A DNA stretch of 64,000 nucleotides from Hydrogenophaga aromaticivorans (GTDB lineage Bacteria > Pseudomonadota > Gammaproteobacteria > Burkholderiales > Burkholderiaceae_C): the NCBI RefSeq assembly GCF_013387465.1, contig NZ_VYGV01000016.1:739413-803412 (forward strand). The letters are read 5' to 3'. Under the pieces are notes generated by a model. That model made no database searches, had not been told where the DNA came from, and worked only from the letters and a program-made list of their open reading frames with translations. Position 1 is the stretch's first letter, and every line of letters begins with the position of its first letter. Of the stretch, positions 45,573 to 53,791 are shown piece after piece. The translations under genes and the position numbers were made by a program.

Positions 45573-45715
45573 AGCTCGGTTTCATTTGTTGTGGTGCGCT
45601 AGACGCACACCAGGACTCAAGTGGTCAGAGGTATCTCTCGGGAAAGAGGAGGTTCTGGAAGAAACAGCTTCAGTGGAAGCACAGCTCAAGTCTGGGTGAC
45701 CAAGGTGTCATGAAT

Positions 45716-45728
45716 ATGAAACTTTCAT
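45716..45728. promoter_or_regulatory. Candidate PtxE operator
   Basis: ATGAAACTTTCAT is a perfect 13-base palindrome 33 bases upstream of the ptxE start in the divergent ptxA/ptxE gap. CCCT-N7-AGGG follows. Either could be the LysR-type site. Confidence 0.45.
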
Positions 45729-45761
45729 CCCTAAAAATGAGGGCACCCATAGATCACATCA

Positions 45762-46649
45762 ATGTCTGGACTCAGCCTCCTCGCAGCCTTGAAGGCCTTT
45801 GACGCAACGGCCCGAGCCGGCAGCATGACCGCTGCCGCGAGAGTGCTCGCTATTCAACAACCGACTGTTTCTTCACACATACAGCGCCTGGAGGTCGACT
45901 TCGGCGTGGAGCTTTTTCATCGGCGCGGACGGCGGCTTGAACTCACGTCCTTTGGACGCACTCTGTTGAACTACACCCGGCGTACCTTCAGTGGCGAGGA
46001 AGATGCGCACGCACTGCTCGCTGCTGCGAAAAATCAATACGTAGGGCGACTGGTCATCCATGCCATCGGGCCGCACAACGTGCTGCCCGTGTTGAAGCTG
46101 TTCATGAAACAGTTCCCCCAGGTCAACGTGGCTGTTGGCGTAGGCGACTCGCGAACCATCACCGAAAAGATTCTTGACTACCAGGGAGACGTGGGCATGG
46201 TGCTCAATCACGTCGCTCACCCAGATCTATTTGGCGCGGCTTACCGTACCCAGCGATTGGTGATATTCGGCAACACCCAACACTCACTCGCGCAACGGGC
46301 CACTCTCAAACTGCGTGATCTGCAGGGTCAGAGGTTCGTCATCCGAGAGGAAGGATCGACGACCAGACGCGTGTTTGAACAAGAACTAAAGGAGCGAGGC
46401 GTCGAGGTGCAGGTGGCTCTGGAGATGGGCAGCCGCGAGTCCGTTCGAGAGGCGGTGGCGGAGGGGCTGGGCCTAGGCGTCGTGGCGGAAACAGCCTACA
46501 GGCCAGATCCTCGCCTTGTTAAGTTAACTATTTCAGACACCAGCATGGCGACACAGGTGCACTTCATCTGTAGAAAGGAGCGGCATCAAGCTCCTCTGAT
46601 CTCGACCTTCCTGGGTTTGGCGCATAGCGTAAGTCAGAAAATTGCCTAG
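45762..46649 (+). CDS. ptxE: LysR-family regulator PtxE
   Basis: 295 residues. HTH with LAALKAFDATARAGSMTAAARVL, QQPTVSSHIQRLEVDFG; effector domain with QFPQVNVAVGVGDSRTITEKIL and AEGLGLGVVAETAY. In ptx operons a LysR gene accompanies the transporter and dehydrogenase, and PhnR/CysB-like relatives sense phosphonates. Here it is divergent from ptxABCD. Base composition is lower in GC than flanking chromosome genes. Confidence 0.85.
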   Translation: MSGLSLLAALKAFDATARAGSMTAAARVLAIQQPTVSSHIQRLEVDFGVELFHRRGRRLELTSFGRTLLNYTRRTFSGEEDAHALLAAAKNQYVGRLVIHAIGPHNVLPVLKLFMKQFPQVNVAVGVGDSRTITEKILDYQGDVGMVLNHVAHPDLFGAAYRTQRLVIFGNTQHSLAQRATLKLRDLQGQRFVIREEGSTTRRVFEQELKERGVEVQVALEMGSRESVREAVAEGLGLGVVAETAYRPDPRLVKLTISDTSMATQVHFICRKERHQAPLISTFLGLAHSVSQKIA

Positions 46650-46805
46650 GTATGGAACTTGGATTCCATGCAGCCGTGGGGCATGGGACCGAGGGGCAAC
46701 TGTTCGCCTGTAGGCCGACTTAAGTTAAGGGTTGTAGGACGCCCGTAATCGCGCGGCGATCCCATCTTGACTGCGGGGCGCGGTCGTGTATCTGAATATG
46801 CGCTG

Positions 46806-46915
46806 TCAGGCTGACTGCCAGCGGTATGGCAGCAGCTCGCCGATCTGGGTGGCGGGCTGCATGGGCAGGCGTGCCATGACATCGCGCAGGTAGGCGTAGG
46901 GTCGTGCCCGTTCAT
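46806..46915 (-). pseudogene. IS66-family transposase C-terminal remnant
   Basis: On the minus strand NGHDP is followed, after a one-base frameshift, by YAYLRDVMARLP, QIGELLPYRW and a stop: the C-terminal signature of IS66 transposases. Only about 35 codons remain, with no upstream transposase. It marks past insertion in the left arm of the Tn7-like element. Confidence 0.7.
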
Positions 46916-47170
46916 GGGGAGACGTGTGCTAGACCATGACTGCAGCTCCCTCGATACCGGTCATCGATGCTGCCGCGCTGCTGGGTGAGCCAATGACAGC
47001 TTTGTGCCAGGCACCGTGAACTCAGGTCACGGCCGCGACCGACAGCAACCGCTGCAAAGCCGTACTTGGAGCTCTTGTGGATGGCGGGCATTTGCCGATT
47101 GGGCTCTGTATGGGGCTGCTTCAGCATGCTCACCGATACTCCCCAAGGCGCCCGTTTTGTGAATCAGAGA
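46916..47170. other. Decayed DNA between IS66 remnant and element left end
   Basis: No intact gene. On the plus strand 46936-47019 encodes MTAAPSIPVIDAAALLG and stops after 27 codons; IPVID followed by a LLG segment resembles the start of 2-oxoglutarate/isopenicillin-N-synthase-like oxygenases, so it may be a gene fragment. The evidence is weak. Confidence 0.3.
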
Positions 47171-47308
47171 GTTTTCGACTTTATTTGACGAAGTTTGCTG
47201 GGCGAGGATGTTTTATCCTCGGTAGTTTTCGACTTTGTCCCTGCTGTGCTTCTGGCTCATGCCTTCGCAGCCCGCATGAATCCTAGAGTTCAGTTTTCGA
47301 CTTTAATT
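47171..47308 (-). repeat. Tn7-like left end: three dispersed TnsB-type sites
   Basis: GTTTTCGACTTTATT (47171), GTTTTCGACTTTGTC (47225) and GTTTTCGACTTTAATT (47293) are inverted relative to the glmS end and spaced 54 and 68 bases. Reversed, the outermost reads ACAATTAAAGTCGAAAACTG, close to the Tn7 end site. Dispersed sites are the pattern of the Tn7 left end. Confidence 0.82.
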
Positions 47309-47376
47309 GTTGAGAACAGCTTTGACGGCTTCGCCCGACTATGGGCTTGACCTCTTTGCTTCCGGAGTCCTTGCAC

Positions 47377-48552
47377 ATGAAATGCTTGCCCCTCGCCACC
47401 CTGGCGCTGAGCCTGTCGATCCCCTTCGCGGCGCACGCCGACTGGGCCAAAGTCGAGGCCGATGCCAGGGGCCAGACGGTGTACTTCAACGCCTGGGGCG
47501 GCAGCGAGGCGACGAACGCCTACATCGGCTGGGTGGCGCAGCAGGTCAAAGGCCGCTACGGCGTGGAGCTGCGCCATGTCAAGGTGACGGACGCGGCCGA
47601 GGTGGTCAAACGGGTGCAGACTGAAGTGGCCGCCGGGCGCCGCACCGACGGCTCGGTCGACCTGATCTGGGTCAACGGCGAAAACTTCCGCAACCTGAAG
47701 CAGGGCGGTCTGCTGTTCGGCCCCTGGGCCGAGAGCCTGCCCAACTGGGGTGCGGTGGACCTGAACAAACCCGTGCGCAGCGACTTCTCGGTGCCCACCG
47801 AAGGTTTTGAAGCGCCCTGGGGCACGGCGCAGCTGACCTTCATCGCCGACAAGGCCAGAACGCCCACACCGCCGCGTTCGGCGGCCGAGCTGCTGGCGTT
47901 TGCCCAAGCCAACCCGGGCCGCGTGAGCTACCCCAAGCTGCCCGACTTTCACGGCACCACCTTCGTCAAGCAGGTGCTGATCGAACTCGCGCCCGACCGC
48001 AAGGCGCTGCAGGCGCCGGTGTCGACCGCCAGCTTCGCCTCGGCCACGGCGCCGCTGTGGGCCTATCTGGACCAACTGCACCCGCAGCTCTGGCGCGGCG
48101 GCAAGACCTTCCCGGCCAGCGCCGCTGAAATGCACCGCATGCTGGCCGATGGCGAGCTCAAGCTCTCGCTGACCTTCAACCCCAACGAAGCGGCCAACCT
48201 GATCACCACACGCCAGCTGCCCGCCACGGCCTACAGCTTCGGCTTCACGGGCGGCACCCTCGGCAACGTGCACTTTGTCGCCATCCCGGTCAACGCCAAG
48301 GCCCGGGCCGGCGCCCAGGTGGTGGCCAACTTCCTGCTGTCGCCCGAAGCCCAGGCCCGCAAGGCCGACGTGGCGGTCTGGGGCGACCCCAGCGTGCTCG
48401 ACATGGCCAAGCTGCCCGCCGCCCTGCAGGCCACCATGCGCAAGACCGCGCCCGGCGCACTGGCCGAGGCCGTGCCCACGCTCGCCGAGCCCCACGCCAG
48501 CTGGGTGGAGGCGCTGGAGGCCGAGTGGCTGAAGCGGTACGGCGCACGCTGA
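47377..48552 (+). CDS. ynjB: YnjB-type ABC transporter substrate-binding protein
   Basis: 391 residues. Signal peptide ending near AAHADW; mature WAKVEADARGQTVYFNAWGGSEATNAYIGW and DLIWVNGENFRNLKQGGLLFGPW are the family landmarks of YnjB. Thiamine-binding relatives share the fold, but the ligand of YnjB is unknown. CGGAG lies ahead of the ATG at 47377. Upstream DNA is the end of the Tn7-like element, so the native promoter may have been displaced. Confidence 0.85.
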   Translation: MKCLPLATLALSLSIPFAAHADWAKVEADARGQTVYFNAWGGSEATNAYIGWVAQQVKGRYGVELRHVKVTDAAEVVKRVQTEVAAGRRTDGSVDLIWVNGENFRNLKQGGLLFGPWAESLPNWGAVDLNKPVRSDFSVPTEGFEAPWGTAQLTFIADKARTPTPPRSAAELLAFAQANPGRVSYPKLPDFHGTTFVKQVLIELAPDRKALQAPVSTASFASATAPLWAYLDQLHPQLWRGGKTFPASAAEMHRMLADGELKLSLTFNPNEAANLITTRQLPATAYSFGFTGGTLGNVHFVAIPVNAKARAGAQVVANFLLSPEAQARKADVAVWGDPSVLDMAKLPAALQATMRKTAPGALAEAVPTLAEPHASWVEALEAEWLKRYGAR

Positions 48553-50192
48553 TCCGTCGCCTGGCACCGCAGGGGCCATCGGGCCACGGGCGGCGGCCGT
48601 CGGCACTGTGGCTGGCCGCTCTGCCGGTGGCGCTGATCCTCGGGCCCTTGTTGCCCGGGCTCTACTGGGCGCTCGCGCCCACGCTGGATGCCGCTGTCTG
48701 GCAGGCCCTTTGGGTCGACGCCCAGTGGCCCCAGGCCCTGCAGGCCACCCTGCTGTCGGCCCTGCTGGGGACCGCGCTGGGCGTGGCGATCGCGGCCGTG
48801 CTCGCCACCCTGTACTACCCCAGCCGTCGCTGGGCCGACCTGCAACGGCGCATGCCGTTGTTGCTGTCGGTGCCGCACGCGGCCTTTGCGGTGGGCCTGT
48901 TTTTCCTGCTGTCGCCATCGGGCTGGCTGGCGCGCGCGCTGGCCCAGGGGCTGGGCTGGGCCGAGCCGCCCGCCTGGATCACGGTGCAGGACCCCTATGG
49001 CCTAAGCCTGGCGCTGGCGCTGGGCATCAAGGAGAGCTGGTTTCTGTTGTGGGTGCTGGTCGCGGTGCTGGGCGAGCAGCAGGTGCAGCGCCACATGGTC
49101 GTGGCCCGCTCGCTCGGCTACAGCCGGGTGCAGGCCTGGCGCCGGGTGTTGTGGCCGCGTTTGCTGCCGCGCCTGGGCTGGCCGCTGGCCGCCGTGTGGG
49201 CCTACGGTCTGTCGGTGGTGGACATGGCGGTGATCCTGGGGCCGGGCACACCGCCCACCCTGGCCGTGCTGATCTGGCAGTGGCTCATCGATCCCGATGC
49301 CGCGATGCAGGCCCAGGGCGGCGCCGCGTCGCTGGTGCTGCTGGCGCTGTTCCTGCTGGGGGCGGGCGCTGCGCGCTGGCTGTGGCGCCACACCGTGCAC
49401 CGCGCGGCCTACCCGGCGGGCGAGCGCCGACCCGCGCCCCGACCTGCCCGCGTGGGGCTGCACCTGCCCTTGCTGCTGATCGGCTATGCGGTGGTGGCGG
49501 TGCTGCTGGTGTGGTCGCTGGCCGAGAGCTGGTTCTTCCCCGCGCTGTGGCCCGAATCGCTGTCGCTGCAGACCTGGCGGCAGGCCGACTGGGCGCCGTT
49601 CTGGACCACGCTGTGGCTCGGTGCGGCGGCCGTGCTGCTGTGCCTGCCGGCGGCGCTGCTCTGGCTGGAGTGGGGGCCGCAGCGGGTCAACGCCGTGTTG
49701 TATGTGCCGCTGATCATTCCCACCCTGCCGCTGGTGGCGGCGCAGTACGCGGCCTTGTTGCAGTTGCAGGTGGACGGCACCGCGCTGGGCCTGGTGTGGA
49801 GCCACCTGCTATGGGTGCTGCCCTACATGGTGCTCACGCTGATCGGGCCGTACCGCGCTTTTGATCGCCGCCTCATGACCACCGCGCGGGCGCTCGGGGC
49901 TTCGCCGCTGGGGGCCTGCCTGCGCGTGAAATGGCCGATGCTGTTGAAGCCCATATTGGCCGCGCTGGCCGTGGGTTTTGCGGTGAGCGTGGCGCAGTAC
50001 CTGCCGACCCTGTTTGCGGGCGGCGGGCGTTTTGTCACGGTGACCACCGAAGCCGTGGCCCTGAGCGCTGGCGGCAACCGCCGCGTGCTGGCCGTGCAGG
50101 CGATGCTGCAGATCGCGCTGCCGCTGCTGGGCTTCGGCCTGGCGGCGCTGCTCTCTTTTTGGGCCGGCCGTTGCCGGAAAGGTTTGCGTTGA
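48525..50192 (+). CDS. ynjC: YnjC-type ABC permease, two fused modules
   Basis: 555 residues with about twelve helices in two binding-protein-dependent permease halves. Half one has SVPHAAFAVGLFFLL and ARSLGYSRVQAWRRVLWPRL; half two has VPLIIPTLPLVAAQYAALL and TTARALGASPLGACLRVKWPML. The fused organisation is that of ThiP and YnjC. Its start overlaps ynjB by 28 bases. Confidence 0.85.
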   Translation: MAEAVRRTLIRRLAPQGPSGHGRRPSALWLAALPVALILGPLLPGLYWALAPTLDAAVWQALWVDAQWPQALQATLLSALLGTALGVAIAAVLATLYYPSRRWADLQRRMPLLLSVPHAAFAVGLFFLLSPSGWLARALAQGLGWAEPPAWITVQDPYGLSLALALGIKESWFLLWVLVAVLGEQQVQRHMVVARSLGYSRVQAWRRVLWPRLLPRLGWPLAAVWAYGLSVVDMAVILGPGTPPTLAVLIWQWLIDPDAAMQAQGGAASLVLLALFLLGAGAARWLWRHTVHRAAYPAGERRPAPRPARVGLHLPLLLIGYAVVAVLLVWSLAESWFFPALWPESLSLQTWRQADWAPFWTTLWLGAAAVLLCLPAALLWLEWGPQRVNAVLYVPLIIPTLPLVAAQYAALLQLQVDGTALGLVWSHLLWVLPYMVLTLIGPYRAFDRRLMTTARALGASPLGACLRVKWPMLLKPILAALAVGFAVSVAQYLPTLFAGGGRFVTVTTEAVALSAGGNRRVLAVQAMLQIALPLLGFGLAALLSFWAGRCRKGLR

Positions 50193-50193
50193 C

Positions 50194-50841
50194 ATGTTTG
50201 AAATACGGAACCTCACCATCACCCAGGGCCCGAACGCGCTGATCGTGGGTCTGAACCTGCAGGTCGAACCGGGCGACATCGCGACGGTGACCGGGGCGTC
50301 TGGCTCGGGCAAGTCCACGCTGCTCAACTGGCTGGTGGGCGATCTGGACCCGGCCTTCCAGGCCAGCGGCGAGCTGTGGCTGGACGGCCAGCGGCGCGAC
50401 CAGTTGCCGGTGGAAGCCCGGGGCGTCGGCATCCTGTTTCAGGACGACCTGCTGTTTCCGCACCTGAGCGTGGGCCAGAACCTGGCCTTCGCTTTGCCAG
50501 CCGCGCTCCAGGGCGCCGCCGCTCGCCGCGCGCGGGTGGAACAGACGCTGCGCGAGATCGGGCTGGACGGCTTCCACGACCGCGATCCCGCCACGCTCTC
50601 GGGCGGCCAGCGCGCCCGCGTGAGCCTCATGCGCGCCTTGCTGGCCGAGCCCGACGCGTTGCTGCTGGACGAACCGTTTTCGAGGCTCGATGCCGAGCTG
50701 CGCACGCAGTTCCGGGGCTTCGTGTTCGAGCAGATCGCGCGTCAGCGCATCCCCACCTTGCTGGTCACGCACGACCCGGACGACGTGCCGCCCGGTGGGC
50801 GGGTGCTGGACATCCACCAGTGGCAGGGTCCACCAGACTGA
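50194..50841 (+). CDS. ynjD: YnjD-type ABC transporter ATP-binding protein
   Basis: 215 residues. Walker A GASGSGKST, Q-loop FQDDLLFPHLSV, signature LSGGQRARVSLMRAL, Walker B LLLDEPFSRLD and VTHDPDD. Short for an ABC ATPase, as YnjD and ThiQ are. One base separates it from ynjC, so all three are co-translated. It is convergent with the SelD fusion gene. Confidence 0.87.
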   Translation: MFEIRNLTITQGPNALIVGLNLQVEPGDIATVTGASGSGKSTLLNWLVGDLDPAFQASGELWLDGQRRDQLPVEARGVGILFQDDLLFPHLSVGQNLAFALPAALQGAAARRARVEQTLREIGLDGFHDRDPATLSGGQRARVSLMRALLAEPDALLLDEPFSRLDAELRTQFRGFVFEQIARQRIPTLLVTHDPDDVPPGGRVLDIHQWQGPPD

Positions 50842-50850
50842 TGCGCGCCA

Positions 50851-53136
50851 TCACGGCGTGAGCACCACCGGCTCCAGCGCGTCGGAAGCGCCGCGGATGC
50901 GGCCAATGGCAGCGGTCTGCGGGTAGCCCGATGCCTTCAGGGCGCGGATGCAATCAGCGGCCCGGTCGGCCGGCACGCTCGCCAGCAGACCACCGGCGGT
51001 TTGCGGGTCGAACAGCAGCGGGTAGCGCGGGTCGTTCACGAAGTCTTCGGCGTTGCGCAGCGCGCGGCGCAGGCGCACATTGGCCGGCTGCAGCGAACTC
51101 ACGATGCCCGCCTCCACGCATTCCACCGCGCCGTCGAGCAAGGGCAGGGCGCTCAGCTGCAGCTCGGCGTCCACGCCCGAGGGGCGCGTCATTTCCACCA
51201 GGTGCCCGAGCAGGCCGAAGCCGGTCAGGTCGGTGCAGGCGGTGGCGCCGTGCTGGCGCAGGATGCGGGCGCCGGCCTGGTTGGACACGACCATCGATTT
51301 CAGCGCGGCGTCGATCCAGCGGCCTTTGGCCGCGTGCCGCGCGTGGGCCGCGAACAGCGTGCCGGTGCCGATGGGTTTGCTGAGCAGCAGTACGTCGCCG
51401 GGCAACATGCCGCCCTTGCGCATGACGCCGTCCATCTGCTCGTCGATCAGGCCGTTGATGGCAAAGCCCAGCGCCAGCTCGCGCCCCTCGCCGGTGTGGC
51501 CGCCGACCAGGGCGCAACCCGCGGCGTTGAGCACCTCGACCGCGCCGGTCATCATCTGCAGCAGCAGGTCTTCCACCTTGGCCTCCAGGCCCGGCGGCAC
51601 GGTGGCGATGGCCGTGGCGGACTGCGGCTCGGCGCCCATGGCGAAGATGTCGCCCAGCGCGTGGTTGGCCGCGACCTGGCCGAACAGGTAAGGGTCGTCG
51701 ATGAAGCTGCGGAAGAAGTCCACCGTGTGCACCATGGCCTTGCCCGGCGGCACGCGCACCACGGCGGCGTCGTCGGGCGCGTGCAGGCCGATCAGCACGT
51801 CGTCGCGCTCGACCGGTTGCAGGCTGCCCAGTGCGCGGGTCAGGATGCTGGCGCCCACTTTGGCACCGCAGCCGCCGCAGCGCATGGCAATCGCCGAGAT
51901 CGCCTGGCGCGATTCTTCGGCGCTCAGCACCAAGCTGCTGGCGGGTGTTGCGCTGGCCGGGCTGGCATCCGCCATCGCCGGCAGCTCGGTGAACTTGCGC
52001 ATGAAGCGGCGGTCGATCCAGTCCTTCCAGGTCCAGACCCAGTTTCCGGCAAAGCCGATGGCGCCGCGCGAGGCCACGGCGTAGCGGTCGCCGGTGGAGA
52101 TCAGCGCCAGCCAGCGTTGCTGCGGGTTGTAGGCCACCAGGGGCTGGCCGCGCAGGCTCAGGCGCAGGTTTTTCGCCAGCGGCGGGCCCATGCGCACCGC
52201 GAACACACCGGCCTTCTCCAGCGGGCGGGCCGTGAAGGAGGCCACGTCGCCCGCGGCAAAGATCTTCGGGTCGCCCAGCGTCTGCAGTTGTTGATTGACC
52301 TGGATGAACCCGTGTTCATCGAGCGCCAGGCCGGTGCTTTGAAGCCAGACCGGGCCACCGGCTTGTGTGACCCACAGGGTTTCGTCGGCGTCGAAGGTGC
52401 GGCCGTCCTGCGTGTGCAGGCAGCCGGGCGAAACCTGCGTCACCTCGGCGCGGGTGTGCACGGCCACGTGGCGCTCTTTCAGCACGCGGGCAAAGCGCGC
52501 ACGAACCCCGGGGTTGTGGGTTGGCAGAAGAGTGTCGCCCGCCGTGAGCAGCACGAAGCGCAGCAGGTCGGGGTTGCGGCCGAGCTTCTGCAGCTCGTTG
52601 CGCAGCCGGAACTGCACCGACAGCACCAGCTCCACACCGCCCGCGCCACCGCCCACCACCGCGATCGTGAAGCGGCTGTGCAGCCCGCGCACGCGGTCCA
52701 GCAGCTGCAACCAGCGCTGGTTGAAATGGGCGATGGGTTTGACCGGCACGGTGTTCGCCAGCGCGCCGTCCACCTGTCGCACCTTGGGCGTGGAGCCGGT
52801 GTTGATGGACAGCAGGTCGTAGGGCACCGAAGGCCGGTCGCGCAGCAGCACACGCTGGTTGGCGCGGTCCAGGCCCGTCACCTCGCCGTGGATGAAGCGC
52901 GCCCCGGCGAACGCCGCCAGGCGGCCCAGGTCGATGTGCACGTCGTCAAAGCTGTAGTGGCCCGAGATGTAGCCCGGCAACATGCCGGAGTAGGGCGTAT
53001 CGATGTCGGTGCAGATGAGCGTGATGCGCAGGCCCGGCTCGGGCTGCATGGCCAGCATGCGCAGCACGACCACGTGGCTGTGGCCGCCGCCGACGAGCAC
53101 CAGGTCGCGCAGGATGGGTTGTTCAGAGGCTTGCAT
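50851..53136 (-). CDS. selD: FAD-dependent oxidoreductase / selenide, water dikinase fusion
   Basis: About 761 residues in two parts. Residues 1 to about 380 form a pyridine-nucleotide-disulfide oxidoreductase: VLVGGGHSHVVVLRML, VVGGGAGGVELVLS, IFAAGDVASF. From about residue 410 is SelD, with MRCGGCGAKV (catalytic Cys/Lys), DDAAVVRVPPGKAMVHTVDFF, NHALGDIFAMGA and GGHTGEGRELALGF. SelD makes selenophosphate from selenide and ATP. Fusions of this kind are known; the oxidoreductase may reduce selenium. The start is uncertain: ATG 53136, ATG 53169 or TTG 53187. No selA, selB or mnmH is in the window. Confidence 0.88.
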   Translation of the reverse strand: MQASEQPILRDLVLVGGGHSHVVVLRMLAMQPEPGLRITLICTDIDTPYSGMLPGYISGHYSFDDVHIDLGRLAAFAGARFIHGEVTGLDRANQRVLLRDRPSVPYDLLSINTGSTPKVRQVDGALANTVPVKPIAHFNQRWLQLLDRVRGLHSRFTIAVVGGGAGGVELVLSVQFRLRNELQKLGRNPDLLRFVLLTAGDTLLPTHNPGVRARFARVLKERHVAVHTRAEVTQVSPGCLHTQDGRTFDADETLWVTQAGGPVWLQSTGLALDEHGFIQVNQQLQTLGDPKIFAAGDVASFTARPLEKAGVFAVRMGPPLAKNLRLSLRGQPLVAYNPQQRWLALISTGDRYAVASRGAIGFAGNWVWTWKDWIDRRFMRKFTELPAMADASPASATPASSLVLSAEESRQAISAIAMRCGGCGAKVGASILTRALGSLQPVERDDVLIGLHAPDDAAVVRVPPGKAMVHTVDFFRSFIDDPYLFGQVAANHALGDIFAMGAEPQSATAIATVPPGLEAKVEDLLLQMMTGAVEVLNAAGCALVGGHTGEGRELALGFAINGLIDEQMDGVMRKGGMLPGDVLLLSKPIGTGTLFAAHARHAAKGRWIDAALKSMVVSNQAGARILRQHGATACTDLTGFGLLGHLVEMTRPSGVDAELQLSALPLLDGAVECVEAGIVSSLQPANVRLRRALRNAEDFVNDPRYPLLFDPQTAGGLLASVPADRAADCIRALKASGYPQTAAIGRIRGASDALEPVVLTP

Positions 53137-53221
53137 GGGAACCTGTGTAGGGCTGTTCCCGTTGATCATAGGTTGGCGCGCAAACAAGCCGCCTGGATGG
53201 GCGGTGTGACCCGTGGTGGTA

Positions 53222-53755
53222 TCAGACCGGGTGGCGCTTCGCGATCCAGGCGTCGAGCGACAGCTGGCCCGGGCCGTGCGCCATCAGGTAGAGCAGCACC
53301 GCGGCCCAGGTGCCGTGGGTGGCGTAGGCGTCGGGGTAGACGAAGAGCTGGATCACCAGCGTCATGCCCAGCAGGCCCAGGGCCGAGAGGCGGGTGGCCA
53401 GACCGAGCAGGATGAAGAGGGGCAGGATGTGTTCGCCCAGCGCGGCCAGGGTGGCGCCCAGCTCGGGCGGCAGCAGGGGCAACTGGTATTCCTCCTTGAA
53501 CAGGAACACCGCGTTGTCGGACAGGCGGGGGATGCCCAGCGTGAACTCGCCACTGACGATGTCGATGGCCAGGCCTTCGATCTTGGTCTGGCCCGACTTC
53601 CAGAACACGGCGGCGATGGAAAAGCGCGCGATGAAGGCCAGCAGCGTGTTGGGCAAGTGGCCCATCGCGCTGTGCACGCGGTGAAGCAGGGTGGTCAGGC
53701 GCGGGATCGTGCTGCCAGGCGCAGCGCCTTCGGTGGTGGTGAGCGTGTTCATCAT
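53222..53755 (-). CDS. DoxX-family membrane protein
   Basis: 177 residues with four helices: IARFSIAAVFWKSGQTK, LGEHILPLFILLGLATRLSAL, GMTLVIQLFVYPDAY, WAAVLLYLMAHGPG. It matches DoxX proteins that close bufferin operons. It lies 36 bases after the bufC frame in the same direction and may supply electrons or act in copper stress. Confidence 0.85.
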   Translation of the reverse strand: MMNTLTTTEGAAPGSTIPRLTTLLHRVHSAMGHLPNTLLAFIARFSIAAVFWKSGQTKIEGLAIDIVSGEFTLGIPRLSDNAVFLFKEEYQLPLLPPELGATLAALGEHILPLFILLGLATRLSALGLLGMTLVIQLFVYPDAYATHGTWAAVLLYLMAHGPGQLSLDAWIAKRHPV

Positions 53756-53791
53756 GGCTCCTGGGGGTTTTGGCTGAGGACAGCGGAGGGC

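Larger units (their letters stand above)
41414..47318. mobile_element. Tn7-like element carrying phosphite-oxidation genes, at attTn7
   Basis: The region between the glmS stop and ynjB is bounded by repeats that match Tn7 TnsB sites (AATAAAGTCGTAAAC): three tandem at the glmS end, three dispersed and inverted at the far end, the same right/left asymmetry as Tn7. The far end closes with ACA at 47318, the inverse of TGT, eight bases from the last site, as in Tn7. The glmS-proximal TGT (41414) is farther from its first site and no 5-base target duplication is seen, so that edge is approximate. No tnsABCDE genes are inside. Cargo is ptxABCD/ptxE and an IS66 remnant, with less GC-rich codon use than the neighbours. 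Confidence 0.82.

Noticed and set aside
45705..45728. PHO box upstream of ptxE
   Set aside because: GTGTCAT and CTTTCAT are 17 bases apart in phase; a Pho box needs an 11-base period.
51800..51900. Selenocysteine codon in SelD
   Set aside because: The active-site residue is an ordinary Cys (RCGGCGAK) with no in-frame TGA.
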